In this document: positions 62,997 through 64,000 of the stretch, in pieces | How the letters are laid out: each line of letters begins with the position of its first letter | Position numbering within the stretch: position 1 is the first letter of the stretch | Assembly: GCA_964389475.1 (NCBI GenBank) | Contig: CAYMFD010000001.1 | Span: forward strand, 1 to 64,000 | From: CAYMFD01 sp964389475 | Lineage (GTDB): Bacteria > Bacteroidota > Bacteroidia > Chitinophagales > Saprospiraceae | DNA length: 64,000 nucleotides | Reading direction: 5' to 3' | Translations under genes and position numbers: made by a program | Notes under the pieces: model-generated | What the model was told of the DNA's origin: nothing | Seen by the model: only the letters and a program-made list of their open reading frames with translations | Database searches by the model: none

Positions 62997-64000
62997 CTAC
63001 TGTTCCCACCACCCCTTGCTATTAATATTGTCGCCACCGATGCGAGCCACTGCATCCGCGTAGTTATCTGCATTAACGGCTTGCTCGCTCTCGGGGTAGA
63101 GGTAGCGGACAGGGTATAGGCCATTATTGAGGTTGTCAGGCCCCGGTGTCAGCGCAGGAAATCCAGTTCTGCGGATGTTAAACCAAGCTTCGTGACCATT
63201 GCTGATCAGCGATAACCACTTTTGCGTCATCAGGACTTGTAGGTCAGGGGTATCCGTGAGATCGACGAGTGGTCGACCAAAGAAGTCGGCAGGTACAGCT
63301 ACACCGAGGTAGTCAAAGTGGGCCGTAACGGCACTGCGATAGTAAACCTCTACATCTCCGGTGATATAGCCTTTGAGTGCTGCCTCTGCTAGGGCAAACT
63401 GCTGCTCACTGTAGAGCATAAGCTGTGCATCGACACCATCCGCTACATCGCGGTAGATAGCTCCGAATAGAGAGACGTCTTGCAGATTAATACCCTGCGC
63501 CGTGATAGACTCTCGGCTCAAGCCATTGGGCATACCCTCATACATAGGCGTGCCAGCGATAGCAGAGGACTCCGACGGCTTGTACAGTACTGCCGCACGA
63601 GGATCGTCGGTGAGGTTTAGTAGCTCGGCCACTTGGTTCGTCATGCGGTGCTCTTGGTAGAGTCCTTGTGCCGCCTGTGACATCGGCCACTGGTTAGGTG
63701 CTGCCGCTAGGTAGGGAACGACGGCATTGTCGCTGTTGCCCGTCATCAGGTGACCACCATCTACCAGTGCCTGTAGCTGCGAGAAGTCACTGATTTGGCT
63801 ACTGATACGTAGCGTATAGCGTACCTGTAGGGCATTCGCTAGTCGGACCCACTGATCGAGGTTGCCACCGTACATGGCATCACCATTGATGGTTGCCGTA
63901 GTCGTCGATAGGGTAGCCGCACTCTCTTCTAGGAGGACGAGGATACCTGTGACAGGATCGGTGTAGATTGATTCTTGCGTATCGTAAGCCGGCGTAGTAT
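62997..64000 (-). CDS. SusD/RagB-family outer-membrane lipoprotein, C-terminal part
   Basis: 334 codons are in the window; the N-terminus with the lipobox lies beyond the right edge. Features of the SusD-like family (SusD_2 type): LANALQVRYTLRISSQ, VPYLAAAPNQWPMSQAAQGLYQE, LMTQKWLSLISNGHEAWFNIRRTGFP and YPVRYLYPESEQAVNADNY, with the C-terminal NSKGWWEQ ending. SusD-type lipoproteins cap a TonB-dependent SusC at the cell surface and bind the nutrient. The gene is transcribed leftward, so its SusC is expected just off the right edge, upstream of it. Confidence 0.92.
   Translation of the reverse strand, partial: TTPAYDTQESIYTDPVTGILVLLEESAATLSTTTATINGDAMYGGNLDQWVRLANALQVRYTLRISSQISDFSQLQALVDGGHLMTGNSDNAVVPYLAAAPNQWPMSQAAQGLYQEHRMTNQVAELLNLTDDPRAAVLYKPSESSAIAGTPMYEGMPNGLSRESITAQGINLQDVSLFGAIYRDVADGVDAQLMLYSEQQFALAEAALKGYITGDVEVYYRSAVTAHFDYLGVAVPADFFGRPLVDLTDTPDLQVLMTQKWLSLISNGHEAWFNIRRTGFPALTPGPDNLNNGLYPVRYLYPESEQAVNADNYADAVARIGGDNINSKGWWEQ

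Overview
The window reads as chromosomal DNA of a Bacteroidota bacterium, most likely of the Saprospiria/Lewinella type. Evidence: SusD, several TonB-linked receptors, an ECF sigma/FecR/STN-receptor cascade, Por (type IX) secretion sorting tails on four proteins, a primary sigma factor of only 288 residues, a fused E1 alpha/beta dehydrogenase, and recurrent TAnnTTTG -7 promoter boxes. Composition is moderate by eye. Two runs of exactly 100 N (3550-3649, 5470-5569) show a scaffolded draft assembly, so distances across them are unknown. I saw no tRNA, rRNA, CRISPR array, transposase or integrase.

Layout. 1-5222: the start of hemL, an HU-TM-SPOR protein, a TerB-like protein, a FabH-type synthase, a cupin and a PqqB-like hydrolase (both cut by a gap), and a methyltransferase. 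5160-7350: an imperfect direct repeat flanks a 33-bp-period tandem array and a DUF4143-type ATPase. 7501-10200: nrdB-nrdA, class I ribonucleotide reductase without an ATP-cone. 10783-18626: a 233-bp fragment of the smc 5' end, a 4-kb insert with a secreted metallopeptidase and two small outer-membrane proteins, then intact smc. 18841-24538: a T9SS-exported ELWxxDGT protein, a GH16 glucanase with a glycan-binding-like partner, and a BON-LysM protein. 24810-32792: fused E1, then the ECF sigma, FecR, STN-TonB receptor and DUF4249 lipoprotein cascade.

33399-47915: di-haem peroxidase, sugar nucleotidyltransferase, serine hydrolase, an 'asparagine synthetase B'-type protein, a NYN-LOTUS RNA-biology protein, peptidase T, a secreted EEP nuclease/phosphatase, a DUF389 membrane protein with a LolD-type ATPase, a glycosyltransferase, and small START-like, TerB-like and beta-phosphoglucomutase genes. 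48078-52437: response regulator, histidine kinase and a TonB-type receptor. 52533-58094: purM, the primary sigma factor, an unknown anchored protein, a C-terminal processing protease and tsaB. 58536-64000: two ArsR-fold regulators, a lipoprotein alkaline phosphatase, a membrane protein, an FkbM methyltransferase and the C-terminal part of a SusD lipoprotein.

Most genes are housekeeping or envelope functions in short operons. The parts that look unusual are the 33-bp array/ATPase segment bounded by direct repeats, the partly duplicated smc gene bracketing a secretion-cargo island, and a set of promoters placed so close to start codons that leaderless transcripts are likely.
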